Assembly (NCBI GenBank): GCA_937959115.1
Contig: CALGAW010000025.1
Location: forward strand, 62,001 to 126,000
Direction of reading: 5' to 3'
Length of the DNA stretch: 64,000 bases
Source: an uncultured Saprospiraceae bacterium
Lineage (GTDB): Bacteria; Bacteroidota; Bacteroidia; Chitinophagales; Saprospiraceae
Shown: positions 9,128-17,749 of the stretch, one piece after another
Position numbering within the stretch: position 1 is the first letter of the stretch
Layout: each line of letters opens with the position of its first letter
Program-made: the position numbers and the translations under genes
Notes under the pieces: model-generated
Seen by the model: only the letters and a program-made list of their open reading frames with translations
Databases searched by the model: none
Told to the model about the DNA's origin: nothing

Positions 9128-10069
9128 ATGATGAAAAAAGTATTATTATTCCCTGGCATTGATGCAATAGACAACTTCAACACTCGGCAAAAATGTATGG
9201 ACTTGCCAGAGGTTAAGGTTAGAATTAACGAAGCACAAGCTATACTTCAGGAGCTTAACATCCAGATCGATCTGACCAAAATAATGATAGAGCCTCCAAA
9301 TGAATCGGTAGATTGGATCATCGGCTTGTCTCTTGCTGCTATGGCAACTCAGGTGGGAATTTTTGACCGATACATTAAAAAAGGTGGAAAAGTAGATGCA
9401 CTACTCAGTATGTCGCTCGGTGATTTATCGAGATCTGTCTGCGCTGGTGTAGGCTCCTTCAAAGAAGTTTTTATTGGGTTAATAATTTTTGCAAACGGCA
9501 TTAAATCGCTCCTAGGAAAAGGACTAACGTATCAAGTTTCTAGCGAAAACGATATAAACTTCAGTGAAGAGTTTTTGAGATTAGACGAATTTGAGATTAA
9601 TGTAGCTGTCTATCAAACCGACAAGGCCAATCTGTATGCTGGCGAAATGAAGAACATGAAACGTTGGTTGTCTTTTCTGGATACACTTAAAGGAATTAAA
9701 TATCAATCTTTATCTAGATTACCAGTCGCTTTACATCACAAATCCTTGAAGCCGCTGGCGTTATTGATCAACAAGAATATCATTAGAAATATCGACATCA
9801 ACAACCAATCGTATCCTATTTACTCAACTGTGTTCAATAAATATCTCACAAAACAAGAAGATCTGATTGAGGAAATGACAGAGAATATTTATAGACCAGT
9901 TAAATTTTATCAATCTATAAAAACGCTTGTTGCTACTGAACCAATTGAATTTGTAAACATTGGACCCGCAAGTACACTTCTCACCTTTATCAAACAAGCG
10001 GGACATTGCGGAAATCCTTTTAAGCTCAAGGATTACTTCGGAGAAATTATTAACCAACCTGCAAACTAA
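9128..10069 (+). CDS. Degenerate FabD-like acyltransferase (malonyl-CoA:ACP transacylase fold)
   Basis: 313 residues that follow the FabD fold from end to end: N-terminal LLFPGIDAIDN, a nucleophile turn SMSLGDLSRSVCAG with Ser96, PVALHHKSLKP with His203/204, YPIYSTVFNKY, RPVKFYQSIKTLV and the C-terminal FVNIGPASTLLTFIK. Ser and His sit at positions matching Ser92/His201 of E. coli FabD. Two hallmark residues are missing: the oxyanion Gln of FPGQGSQ is replaced (FPGIDA), and the malonyl-carboxylate-binding Arg around position 117 is absent (GLIIFANGIKSL). This suggests a non-malonyl substrate, a hydrolase role or lost catalysis. It is not the housekeeping fabD. The next gene, a Coq4-like protein, starts 18 bases downstream. 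Confidence 0.75.
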   Translation: MMKKVLLFPGIDAIDNFNTRQKCMDLPEVKVRINEAQAILQELNIQIDLTKIMIEPPNESVDWIIGLSLAAMATQVGIFDRYIKKGGKVDALLSMSLGDLSRSVCAGVGSFKEVFIGLIIFANGIKSLLGKGLTYQVSSENDINFSEEFLRLDEFEINVAVYQTDKANLYAGEMKNMKRWLSFLDTLKGIKYQSLSRLPVALHHKSLKPLALLINKNIIRNIDINNQSYPIYSTVFNKYLTKQEDLIEEMTENIYRPVKFYQSIKTLVATEPIEFVNIGPASTLLTFIKQAGHCGNPFKLKDYFGEIINQPAN

Positions 10070-10087
10070 TGAAGAAATGATACTTGT

Positions 10088-10756
10088 ATGAAAAAACTAA
10101 AAAAACTCTTTATCGGTTTAAAAGTCCTCTACTATCTAATTAGATTGGCGATTTCCCCTGGCAAGAATATCATCCCCGTTATTAAACTTGGCAATGTCAT
10201 CAGTGAGACTGAAGCGGCTAGGAAGGCTACTGAAAAGGTCCTAGAAGACCCTCGAGCACAGCAGTTAGTCAAAGAGCGCTATGGTGATGGCATTCCTAAA
10301 GTAGATAGGCTGCTAGAATATCCTGACACTAGTGTGGGCTACGCGCTTGGGAAATTCATGCAAGCCAACGGACTCGACCACTACCCTTTCCCAATCGACC
10401 CAAACGACACCGATGAGATTTATGTCCGTGAGCGAAGAAGACAATTACACGACATCCTCCACGTGATAATGGGCTGGGACACAAGTCTTGAAGGAGAAGC
10501 CAAAGTCAATGCATTCGTTGTCGGTCAGGCTGCATTCCCGATTTCTGTCATTATTTCAACAGGAGTCTTGATCATCAGTATTTTCAAATTCCCAGGACGT
10601 GTACAACAGATTTATCATGATTTAATGGCGGCTCACCTCCTTGGTAAAAACAGTCGATCCATTTTTAGCATTAAGTGGGAAGAGATGCTAGAAAAACCGA
10701 TCGACCAGATCAGAGAGATCCTAGAAGTACATCAGAAATCAGAAGAATTGGCATAA
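10088..10756 (+). CDS. Coq4-like protein
   Basis: 222 residues with the Coq4 core RRRQLHDILHVIMGWDTSLE followed by GEAKVNAFVVGQ, giving the HDxxH-x11-E metal motif of the Coq4 family. Upstream, LLEYPDTSVGYALGKFM matches the family's conserved N-terminal helix region. Eukaryotic Coq4 is needed for ubiquinone biosynthesis and has recently been linked to ring decarboxylation/hydroxylation; Bacteroidota normally make menaquinone, so the substrate here is unlikely to be a ubiquinone precursor. The N-terminus is basic and hydrophobic (residues 1-22) and may associate with membrane. It follows the FabD-like gene by 18 bases, implying a shared transcript and possibly a shared pathway. Confidence 0.8.
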   Translation: MKKLKKLFIGLKVLYYLIRLAISPGKNIIPVIKLGNVISETEAARKATEKVLEDPRAQQLVKERYGDGIPKVDRLLEYPDTSVGYALGKFMQANGLDHYPFPIDPNDTDEIYVRERRRQLHDILHVIMGWDTSLEGEAKVNAFVVGQAAFPISVIISTGVLIISIFKFPGRVQQIYHDLMAAHLLGKNSRSIFSIKWEEMLEKPIDQIREILEVHQKSEELA

Positions 10757-10922
10757 GCACACACCTATTCTCTTTTGGCAAACCGCTTCATTTTGTCTTT
10801 CATACCAACACCACCAGTGAAGACAAACACAGGCGTATGGCCAAATTGTAACTCGCCCCACCCTCTCAGAAGACAGTACTCCTCTAATTACTATTAATTC
10901 TATCTGTCATTAATCATTAACA

Positions 10923-10956
10923 ATTGACAATTAACAATTAAAAACAGTACCTTTGC
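10923..10956 (+). promoter_or_regulatory. Bacteroidota-type promoter of typA
   Basis: TTG at 10924-10926 and a perfect TACCTTTGC -7 box at 10948-10956 are separated by 21 bases. ATG of typA lies 24 bases after the -7 box, so the leader is short. Confidence 0.7.
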
Positions 10957-10980
10957 ACGCTCAAATAAAAAACCAGTTAA

Positions 10981-12780
10981 ATGGCAAAGGAAATTAGAAA
11001 TATCGCGATTATCGCACACGTTGACCACGGCAAGACTACACTAGTAGATAAAATCCTCTACCAGTGTCAGTTGTTTAGAGACAATGAGGAGAAATCTGAG
11101 TTAATTCTTGACAACAATGATCTAGAACGTGAACGAGGGATTACCATCCTCTCTAAAAACGTATCTGTTCAGTATAAGGGTGTTAAGATTAATATCATCG
11201 ACACCCCTGGTCACGCCGATTTCGGTGGCGAGGTAGAGCGAGTCCTCAATATGGCGGATGGAGTACTCCTCCTAGTAGATGCCTTTGAAGGCCCAATGCC
11301 TCAAACTCGATATGTATTGTCTAAAGCCATTGCCTTAGGTAAAAAACCATTGGTCGTTGTCAATAAAGTAGACAAAGACAACTGTAGGCCTGATGAAGTA
11401 CAGGAAGATGTGTTCGAATTGATGTTCAACCTTGACGCTTCAGAAGATCAGCTAGATTTCCCAACAATCTATGGTTCAGCCAAGAATGGTTGGATGGGAG
11501 AAGACTGGAAAACAGAAACATCAGATGTTACTTACTTATTGGACAAAGTAATCGAGTATGTTCCAGCACCAGAAATCAAAGAAGGAACAGTTCAATTGCA
11601 AATCACAAACATCGATTACTCAAAATACATCGGTAGAATTGCCGTAGGACGAATTACAAGAGGAGAGATTTCTGTTAATCAGCCAGTTTCATTGGTTAAG
11701 AACGATGGTTCAATCAAAAAATCTAGAGTTAAAGACTTGTTCGTGTTTGACGGATTGGGAAAAACAAAAACAGAAAAAGTAACTTGTGGTGATCTTTGTG
11801 CTGTATTCGGAATTGAAGACTTTACCATTGGAGACACCATCGCAGACTTCGAGACACCAGAAGGCCTTTCACCAATTTCCATTGATGAGCCAACAATGAG
11901 TATGCTCTTCACGATTAATGATTCTCCTTTCTTCGGAAAAGAAGGAAAATTCGTGACCTCAAGACACCTCAGAGAACGGTTGTTTAAGGAATTAGAAAAA
12001 AATCTAGCGTTAAAAGTTGAAGAAACTGCTTCACCAGATTCATATATTGTATTTGGTCGTGGAGTACTTCACTTATCGGTATTGATCGAAACAATGCGTA
12101 GAGAAGGTTATGAATTCCAAGTGGGAAAGCCAAGAGTAATTATCAAAGAAATAGAAGGCAAAAAGTACGAACCACTCGAGCTGCTAACGATTGACCTTCC
12201 TGAATCAGTTTCAGGTAAAGTAATTGAAATCGTGACTCAAAGAAAAGGAGAAATGTCAATCATGGAGCCAAAAGGAGACTTGATGCATCTGGAATTTAAC
12301 ATTCCTTCACGAGGTATCATTGGTTTGAGAACTAGCATCCTTAATATGACAGGAGGAGAGGCAATTATGGCTCACCAGTTCAAAGAATTCACCCCTTGGA
12401 AAGGAGATATTCCAGGAAGAAACAAGGGAACACTTATCGTATTGGAAAATGGAACAACCATTCCATTTGCAATGAATAAACTACAGGATAGAGGAAAGTT
12501 TTTTGTCCCACCAGGCGTCGATGTTTACCAAGGTCAAATCATTGGCGAACATTCTAGAGAAAACGACTTGGTAGTCAATGTTACAAAGACAAAGAAAATG
12601 TCTAACATGAGATCTTCTGGTGCAGACGATAAAGTAAAAATTCCACCACCGATCATTATGTCTTTAGAAGAAGCGATGGAATATATTGGTGATGATGAAT
12701 ACGTGGAGCTTACACCTGAAAACATTCGTCTTCGTAAAATCTATTTGTTAGAACACGAAAGAAAACGCGCGGCTAAATAG
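10981..12780 (+). CDS. typA: Translational GTPase TypA/BipA
   Basis: Ribosome-associated GTPase involved in 50S assembly and stress adaptation. 599 residues, full length. G1 is AHVDHGKTTLVDKIL, G2 lies in RERGITILSKN, G3 is DTPGHADFGGEVERVL, G4 is NKVDKDNCRPDEV. Domain II (about 200-290), EF-G-like domains III and V and the TypA-specific C-terminal domain with GTTIPFAMNKLQDRG and EHSRENDLVVNV follow. Preceded by a clear Bacteroidota promoter. The acylase gene follows after 33 bases on the same strand. Confidence 0.98.
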   Translation: MAKEIRNIAIIAHVDHGKTTLVDKILYQCQLFRDNEEKSELILDNNDLERERGITILSKNVSVQYKGVKINIIDTPGHADFGGEVERVLNMADGVLLLVDAFEGPMPQTRYVLSKAIALGKKPLVVVNKVDKDNCRPDEVQEDVFELMFNLDASEDQLDFPTIYGSAKNGWMGEDWKTETSDVTYLLDKVIEYVPAPEIKEGTVQLQITNIDYSKYIGRIAVGRITRGEISVNQPVSLVKNDGSIKKSRVKDLFVFDGLGKTKTEKVTCGDLCAVFGIEDFTIGDTIADFETPEGLSPISIDEPTMSMLFTINDSPFFGKEGKFVTSRHLRERLFKELEKNLALKVEETASPDSYIVFGRGVLHLSVLIETMRREGYEFQVGKPRVIIKEIEGKKYEPLELLTIDLPESVSGKVIEIVTQRKGEMSIMEPKGDLMHLEFNIPSRGIIGLRTSILNMTGGEAIMAHQFKEFTPWKGDIPGRNKGTLIVLENGTTIPFAMNKLQDRGKFFVPPGVDVYQGQIIGEHSRENDLVVNVTKTKKMSNMRSSGADDKVKIPPPIIMSLEEAMEYIGDDEYVELTPENIRLRKIYLLEHERKRAAK

Positions 12781-12813
12781 GTGCATCAACACTCAATTAG
12801 GTAGATCTTCCTT

Positions 12814-14898
12814 ATGAAAGTCCTTATCCTTTCCCTACTGTTCCTCCTTACTGGTACAACAGCTATTGGACAAGTAGACGTTAACAAGAAAGAAATCCAG
12901 ATCGTCAGAGATCAATGGGGCGTGCCACATATCTATGCAAAAACTGACCAACAATTAGTTTACGGGCTTGCTTGGACTACCTGTGAAGATGTATTTGACT
13001 ATCTCCTTGAAAGTGTATTGGCCGTTCGTGGTAGACTTGGGGAGGTCAAAGGCAAGGATGGCGCTGTGATGGACTTCATTGCTCATTTCCTAGGCGTGAA
13101 AAAAAATGCAAAACAGTATCACGCTGAACTTTCTGAGGAATACCAACAACTGATTAAGACGTATGTTTCTGCGATCAATCGCTATGCAGAGCTTCATCCA
13201 GAAGAACTTCCCTTAAACGATTTAACACCATTCACGGAAACAGATGTAACGGCTGGCTACCTGCTAGCAATGAGCCTGATCAACAATGTGCAATACGAGT
13301 TGATTCGCCTGTTCGAAAATAAAATAGATCAACTGGAAGCTCATAAACCGATTGCCGGCTCTAACGCCCTTATTTTAAATAGTACAAGAACTGTGGACGG
13401 AAAGACGTACTTAGCAATCAACTCCCATCAACCACTAGAAGGGCCGTATAGTTGGTATGAAGCACACCTCAACAGTGAAGAAAGCGGAATCAATATTCTA
13501 GGAGGCACATTCCCAGGTGGCATGAGTATTTTTCATGGTGCTACCCCTAATCACGCTTGGGCACACACTGTAAACTGGCCTGACTTTACGGATGTTTACC
13601 GATTGACCATGCACCCAACGGATAAAAATCGTTACAAGTATGATGGTGACTGGAAAGCATTAGAAGTCAGAAAAAAAACGATTAAAGTAAAAGTAGGCCC
13701 AATCAAAATTCCAATTTCAAGAACCTTCTACTGGAGTCAATACGGTGCTACGATCAAAGCAAAGGATGGTAATTATTACTCTGTTCGCCTGCCAGGAAAC
13801 ATGGAAGTCCGGTCTTCTGAAGAATGGTTCCTCCTTAACAAAGCACAAAACATAGAAGAATTTAAGGCAGCGCTCAATAAGGGTTGGATGGCAGGAACCA
13901 ATATCGTATATGGTGATATTCACGATAACATCTTCTTCATCAGTAATGGGATTTTCCCAAATCGCGATCCCAATTATAATTGGATGGGGATTCTGCCTGG
14001 CGACACTAGTGCTACGTATTACGAGCGCTCCAACCGTATTCCAGTTCAGGAGCTATTGCAAATTACAAATCCATCCTCTGGTTATCTGTTCAACACCAAT
14101 CATTCTCCTTTTAAAGCTACTGGTGATGGGGATAACATTAAACCAAACGAAGTCGATCCTCTAATCAACTACTCTACTTTTGACAACAACAGGAGTGTCC
14201 GTATGAAAAAACTGGTAGAATCAAGGGAGAAACATACCTACGAACAGTTTAAGGCGATCAAGTATGATAAGGCGTTTGAGGCAGACTTTTATACCTACCT
14301 AGTCACGAACTTATCCGATATCTTTTGCGCTGCTCCAGGCACGTTCCCTAAGTACGAGACTACGTTATCAATGCTTAGAGATTGGGATCGTATTTCTTCG
14401 GCTGATAGTCCTGCGGCAGGTTTTATGGCGTTATTCACCCAATTCATGCTAGACGATTTGCTGGAAACAGGTGAAATTCCTAGAACTGGTCCATTGCCTG
14501 TTGACCGGTTACTTGATATTTTTGAGAAGACTGAGAAACACTTAAAGCGTCATTTCGGTTCTTTAGAAGTGCCGTTAGGCGAAATCATGCGTCATGTCAG
14601 AGGTGACCAATCCTATCCTGCTCAAGGAATTCCTGATGTCATCGCGGCTATGTACATGGTAAAACACAAGAAGGGCCGTTTTAAGACCCATGTAGGCGAA
14701 TCTTACATCCAGTTGGTACAACTGAGTCCCGAAGGAGTTAAAATCGAGTCAGTGAACTGTTATGGCGCTTCAAACAAGGAAGATAGTCCTCATTTTGATG
14801 ACCAAATTCCTCTTTTCATAAACGAGCAGCTCAAGCCGATGACACTAGACAAGGAAGAAATCTTTAGAAATGCTGCTCGAATCTACAATCCTTTTTAA
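12814..14898 (+). CDS. Secreted penicillin acylase-type N-terminal nucleophile hydrolase
   Basis: 694 residues with a signal peptide (MKVLILSLLFLLTGTTAIGQ). N-terminal VRDQWGVPHIYAKTDQQLVY is the acylase alpha-subunit motif. The autocatalytic cleavage site is Gly182-Ser183 in AGSNALILNS, where Ser183 becomes the N-terminal nucleophile of the beta subunit. HGATPNHAWAHTVN, LFNTNHSPF and FDNNRSVRMKKLVES follow the family pattern. Members cleave amides such as acyl-homoserine lactones or beta-lactam side chains; the sequence does not tell which substrate is used here. Predicted periplasmic. The gene starts 33 bases after typA and may be read through from it. Confidence 0.88.
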   Translation: MKVLILSLLFLLTGTTAIGQVDVNKKEIQIVRDQWGVPHIYAKTDQQLVYGLAWTTCEDVFDYLLESVLAVRGRLGEVKGKDGAVMDFIAHFLGVKKNAKQYHAELSEEYQQLIKTYVSAINRYAELHPEELPLNDLTPFTETDVTAGYLLAMSLINNVQYELIRLFENKIDQLEAHKPIAGSNALILNSTRTVDGKTYLAINSHQPLEGPYSWYEAHLNSEESGINILGGTFPGGMSIFHGATPNHAWAHTVNWPDFTDVYRLTMHPTDKNRYKYDGDWKALEVRKKTIKVKVGPIKIPISRTFYWSQYGATIKAKDGNYYSVRLPGNMEVRSSEEWFLLNKAQNIEEFKAALNKGWMAGTNIVYGDIHDNIFFISNGIFPNRDPNYNWMGILPGDTSATYYERSNRIPVQELLQITNPSSGYLFNTNHSPFKATGDGDNIKPNEVDPLINYSTFDNNRSVRMKKLVESREKHTYEQFKAIKYDKAFEADFYTYLVTNLSDIFCAAPGTFPKYETTLSMLRDWDRISSADSPAAGFMALFTQFMLDDLLETGEIPRTGPLPVDRLLDIFEKTEKHLKRHFGSLEVPLGEIMRHVRGDQSYPAQGIPDVIAAMYMVKHKKGRFKTHVGESYIQLVQLSPEGVKIESVNCYGASNKEDSPHFDDQIPLFINEQLKPMTLDKEEIFRNAARIYNPF

Positions 14899-15001
14899 TT
14901 GTTAATAATTAATTGACCATCTATTGATACGTTGAATCAGTTAACTGAAATCGGATTTTTGATTAAGGTTCTTTCTTAATTGATCATTAACATTCAAAAA
15001 A

Positions 15002-15433
15002 CTACTCCCCAATATCTTCATTCCAGAGTTCTGGTTTTTCTTCGATGAATTTTTCCATCATTTGAATGCATTCTTGATCTTGAAGATTGACGACCTCTAC
15101 GCCATGGGATTTCATAAATTCTTCGGCACCTTCAAATGTGGTCGACTCTCCAACGATGACCTTTTTTATCCCAAATTGCACCACTGCACCTGCGCACAGA
15201 TAGCAAGGCATCAGTGTTGAGTAAAGTGTGGTGCCTCTGTAACTGCCAATCCTTCCTGCGTTTTTGAGGCAATCGATTTCTGCGTGCGCCATTGGGTCAT
15301 CCTGTTGTACACGTTGGTTGTGTCCCGATCCGCATATTTCGCCATCCTTTACCAAAATAGATCCAATCGGAATACCACCTTCAGACCATCCTTTCTTCGC
15401 CTGCTCAATTGCAGCCTTCATAAACTTATCCAT
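15002..15433 (-). CDS. Cytosine deaminase, yeast Fcy1-like
   Basis: Zinc-dependent deaminase of the CDA fold, 143 residues. The zinc/catalytic motifs are HAEIDCLKNAGR (His and catalytic Glu) and TLMPCYLCAGAVV (PCxxC). Beyond the general family, the protein matches yeast cytosine deaminase along its length from memory: GGIPIGS, GSGHNQR, GTTLYSTL, FGIKKVIVGES, and the C-terminal cap FIEEKPELWNEDIGE, which in yeast contains Trp152 and Asp155 lining the cytosine pocket. Expected reaction: cytosine to uracil in pyrimidine salvage. tRNA adenosine deaminase TadA and guanine deaminase have different C-termini. Single gene, convergent with the acylase. Confidence 0.82.
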   Translation of the reverse strand: MDKFMKAAIEQAKKGWSEGGIPIGSILVKDGEICGSGHNQRVQQDDPMAHAEIDCLKNAGRIGSYRGTTLYSTLMPCYLCAGAVVQFGIKKVIVGESTTFEGAEEFMKSHGVEVVNLQDQECIQMMEKFIEEKPELWNEDIGE

Positions 15434-15681
15434 ACATTATTTTTTGTTTAGCAAGATATCAATTTTCAACCAAATGCAAGTGCTTCTAGAACAATAGACG
15501 CTTAAACTTTCTTTTTCTACGTCGACATTCCACGTTAAATGTTTATTTATAAGCTTCTGCATTCGACATTCTTCTATTTGTATTCTTTGTTATATATCAA
15601 AAGTAATAATTATGTAAAATAATGGATTTATGGGTGCATCTTAACTTTTGTATCTTTATATTCATTTCGAATCAAGATACA

Positions 15682-16677
15682 ATGTCAGGAAAAATAACAA
15701 AAACCAGGATTTTCACTTTCTTCTTAATGGCCTATGTGCTAATTGCCTGCACGTGGTGGACTTTTTTGTTACATAAAAAGAACAATGAAAATTTTGCTGT
15801 AAATATTGCCTTGTTAAAGCAGACCAAGATTGGTGATAATAGTTTTAATGAAGCAACATTTCATAATACTCAAGCTTATCTCTTAATTGAAAAAAAATTC
15901 AATAGCCAAAGAAGAATGATTATTGGAGAGGCAATGACGTTTTTCATTATACTATCCTTGGGCATTTGGTTAGTAACAAAAGGCATCAGAAAAGAAGTTG
16001 CCCTTGCTCGGCAGCAGAGAAACTTCTTGCTAAGTATCACGCATGAACTGAAATCTCCCCTAGCAGGAATTAAGCTAGTGCTAGATACATTCAAGAAAAG
16101 GGATCTAAAGAAAGAACAACATACCAAGCTCACTTCTAATGCACTAGACGATTGCGATCGGTTAAATGAGTTGGTTAATAATCTCTTACTCGCTGCGAAA
16201 ATAGAAAACGAGTATAATTGGCAACTAGAGGAGATCAATCTTGCTAATGTGGTGACCAATACAGTTGACAGCATGAAGCAAAAACACCCAGAAGTCTTAT
16301 TTACTAGCGACATGGCAGTCGACCTAAAACCGATTAAAGCCGATATTAATAGTATTCAGTCCGTAGTGATAAACCTTCTGGAGAATGCTGTTAAGTATTC
16401 TGACAGCTCTAAGGAGGTAAATGTTGAGTTGTCCCAGCAAAAAAACAACGTAATGCTTAACATTGCTGATAAAGGAGTGGGTATTCCAGATCAGGAAAAA
16501 AATAAAATATTCAATAAATTCTACCGAATAGGAAATGAAGATACTAGAAGTACAAAAGGTACTGGACTTGGTCTTTTTATTGTCAAATCTATTGTTAAAG
16601 CCCATAATGGTAGCATTTTTGTTAAAAATAATAAACCAAGAGGAACGATTTTTCAGGTTTCGTTTCCCAATTCATAA
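15682..16677 (+). CDS. Membrane sensor histidine kinase
   Basis: 331 residues from the ATG at 15682 (MSGKITKTRIF); an in-frame ATG 60 bases upstream would add a hydrophobic stretch over the likely promoter region and is less likely. Two transmembrane helices (about 10-30 and 83-105) flank a short extracytoplasmic loop of about 50 residues with no known sensor domain. The dimerisation box is LLSITHELKSPLAGIK (phospho-His), followed by N box NLLENAVKYSDS, G1 box DKGVGIPDQEK, F box FNKFYRIGN and G2 box KGTGLGLFIVKSI. The partner response regulator begins 18 bases downstream. Confidence 0.92.
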   Translation: MSGKITKTRIFTFFLMAYVLIACTWWTFLLHKKNNENFAVNIALLKQTKIGDNSFNEATFHNTQAYLLIEKKFNSQRRMIIGEAMTFFIILSLGIWLVTKGIRKEVALARQQRNFLLSITHELKSPLAGIKLVLDTFKKRDLKKEQHTKLTSNALDDCDRLNELVNNLLLAAKIENEYNWQLEEINLANVVTNTVDSMKQKHPEVLFTSDMAVDLKPIKADINSIQSVVINLLENAVKYSDSSKEVNVELSQQKNNVMLNIADKGVGIPDQEKNKIFNKFYRIGNEDTRSTKGTGLGLFIVKSIVKAHNGSIFVKNNKPRGTIFQVSFPNS

Positions 16678-16695
16678 TCCCTAAATTAAATTAAT

Positions 16696-17388
16696 ATGTC
16701 AAGAATTCTTTTAGTTGAAGACGAGGCCAATATTAGAGACGCCATCAAAATCAATCTTGAGCTTGAAAACTACGAGGTCGTCGCCACAGACCATGGGAAG
16801 ACCGCCATTTCACTATTTAACAGCCAACATTTCGACCTAATCATCCTAGATGTCATGCTACCCGAAATCGATGGGTTTCATGTATGTGAACAGATCAGAC
16901 TCGTTAATCTAGATATACCTATCATGTTTTTGACGGCAAAGGACGCCTCACTAGACAGAGTTTCTGGATTAAAAAAAGGAGCTGATGACTACCTGACAAA
17001 ACCGTTTAACTTAGAAGAGTTATTACTTAGAATTTCAAACCTACTTAAGAGATCAAATCACTCTGTACCAGAGAAATCTGTTGAGGAGTTTAAATTTGGA
17101 GTAAATGAAGTTAACTTCAAAACATTTAGCGCATCTGGAGTCAATGGTGAACTCCAATTGACAAAGAAAGAAGCGATGCTTTTAAAGTTGTTGATCAATC
17201 GTAAAAACGAAGTTGTTTCCAGGCAGCAAATCCTTCAGTCCGTTTGGGGATATGACGTCTATCCTTCTACTAGAACTATTGACAATTTCATTCTTTCCTT
17301 TAGAAAATACTTTGAGCTCAATCCTAAGAAACCGCAATTTTTCTTATCTGTAAGAGGCGTTGGATATAAATTCATTTTAAGTTCTTAG
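16696..17388 (+). CDS. OmpR/PhoB-family response regulator
   Basis: 230 residues. Receiver domain (1-120) has the acidic pair in LLVEDEANI, phospho-acceptor Asp in LIILDVMLPEIDG, Thr in IMFLTAKDAS and Lys in YLTKPFNLEELLLRI. The C-terminal winged-helix DNA-binding domain (about 135-228) contains LTKKEAMLLKLLI and the recognition helix region STRTIDNFILSFRKYFE, ending GVGYKFIL. Pairs with the adjacent kinase. Targets are unknown. The giant minus-strand gene that ends 360 bases away is convergent, not divergent, so it is not an obvious target by position. Confidence 0.95.
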   Translation: MSRILLVEDEANIRDAIKINLELENYEVVATDHGKTAISLFNSQHFDLIILDVMLPEIDGFHVCEQIRLVNLDIPIMFLTAKDASLDRVSGLKKGADDYLTKPFNLEELLLRISNLLKRSNHSVPEKSVEEFKFGVNEVNFKTFSASGVNGELQLTKKEAMLLKLLINRKNEVVSRQQILQSVWGYDVYPSTRTIDNFILSFRKYFELNPKKPQFFLSVRGVGYKFILSS

Positions 17389-17749
17389 CGCTTTTTACTA
17401 GAAATAATGATTGCTTAATCAAAAGACAAACAAAGAAGCCGATGATGTCTACAGTCCCAAGGGTTGTTGAGAGACACTATTCCCAAAGCTTCAGCAATGA
17501 GCCTGTCTGTTCCGCAACGAAAGGCAGGCTACAATAGTTGTTGTGCTTGCAGCACTCTTGGCTCAGGGACTCTGTGTACCAAAGCTCATTAATCTAAATC
17601 AGGCTGCAAGGAAAGAATGAAGGCAGAATCTATACGCTTTTATAGGCGTCCAAATTAACTATACTTACTTACACCCTTCTTACAATTAAAAAACGGCAGA
17701 ATGCAATGCAATCCGCCGTTTTGTTATTTAGACTAAGCTAATTGTTCAA
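17389..17749. other. Intergenic region between convergent genes with two hairpins
   Basis: No coding potential seen. It holds a 9-bp stem with one G-U pair at 17500-17530 (AGCCTGTCT with AGGCAGGCT, 13-base loop) and, next to the giant gene, the bidirectional terminator at 17690-17722. The rest shows nothing I can assign. Confidence 0.6.
17690..17722. terminator. Bidirectional terminator between response regulator and giant repeat gene
   Basis: AAAACGGC and GCCGTTTT form a perfect 8-bp stem around a 17-base loop. On the minus strand the stem is followed by TTAATTG after four T, on the plus strand by GTTATTT. It lies 27 bases past the stop of the minus-strand giant gene. Confidence 0.65.

Noticed and set aside
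15622-15681. Upstream ATG for the sensor kinase
   Set aside because: It adds a stretch (MDLWVHLNFCIF) over AT-rich promoter-like sequence and would place a false hydrophobic segment before the true first membrane helix.
17389-17690. Gap after the response regulator as a possible small RNA or IS remnant
   Set aside because: One hairpin exists, but no promoter, no terminator specific to it and no transposase fragment or terminal repeats could be found.
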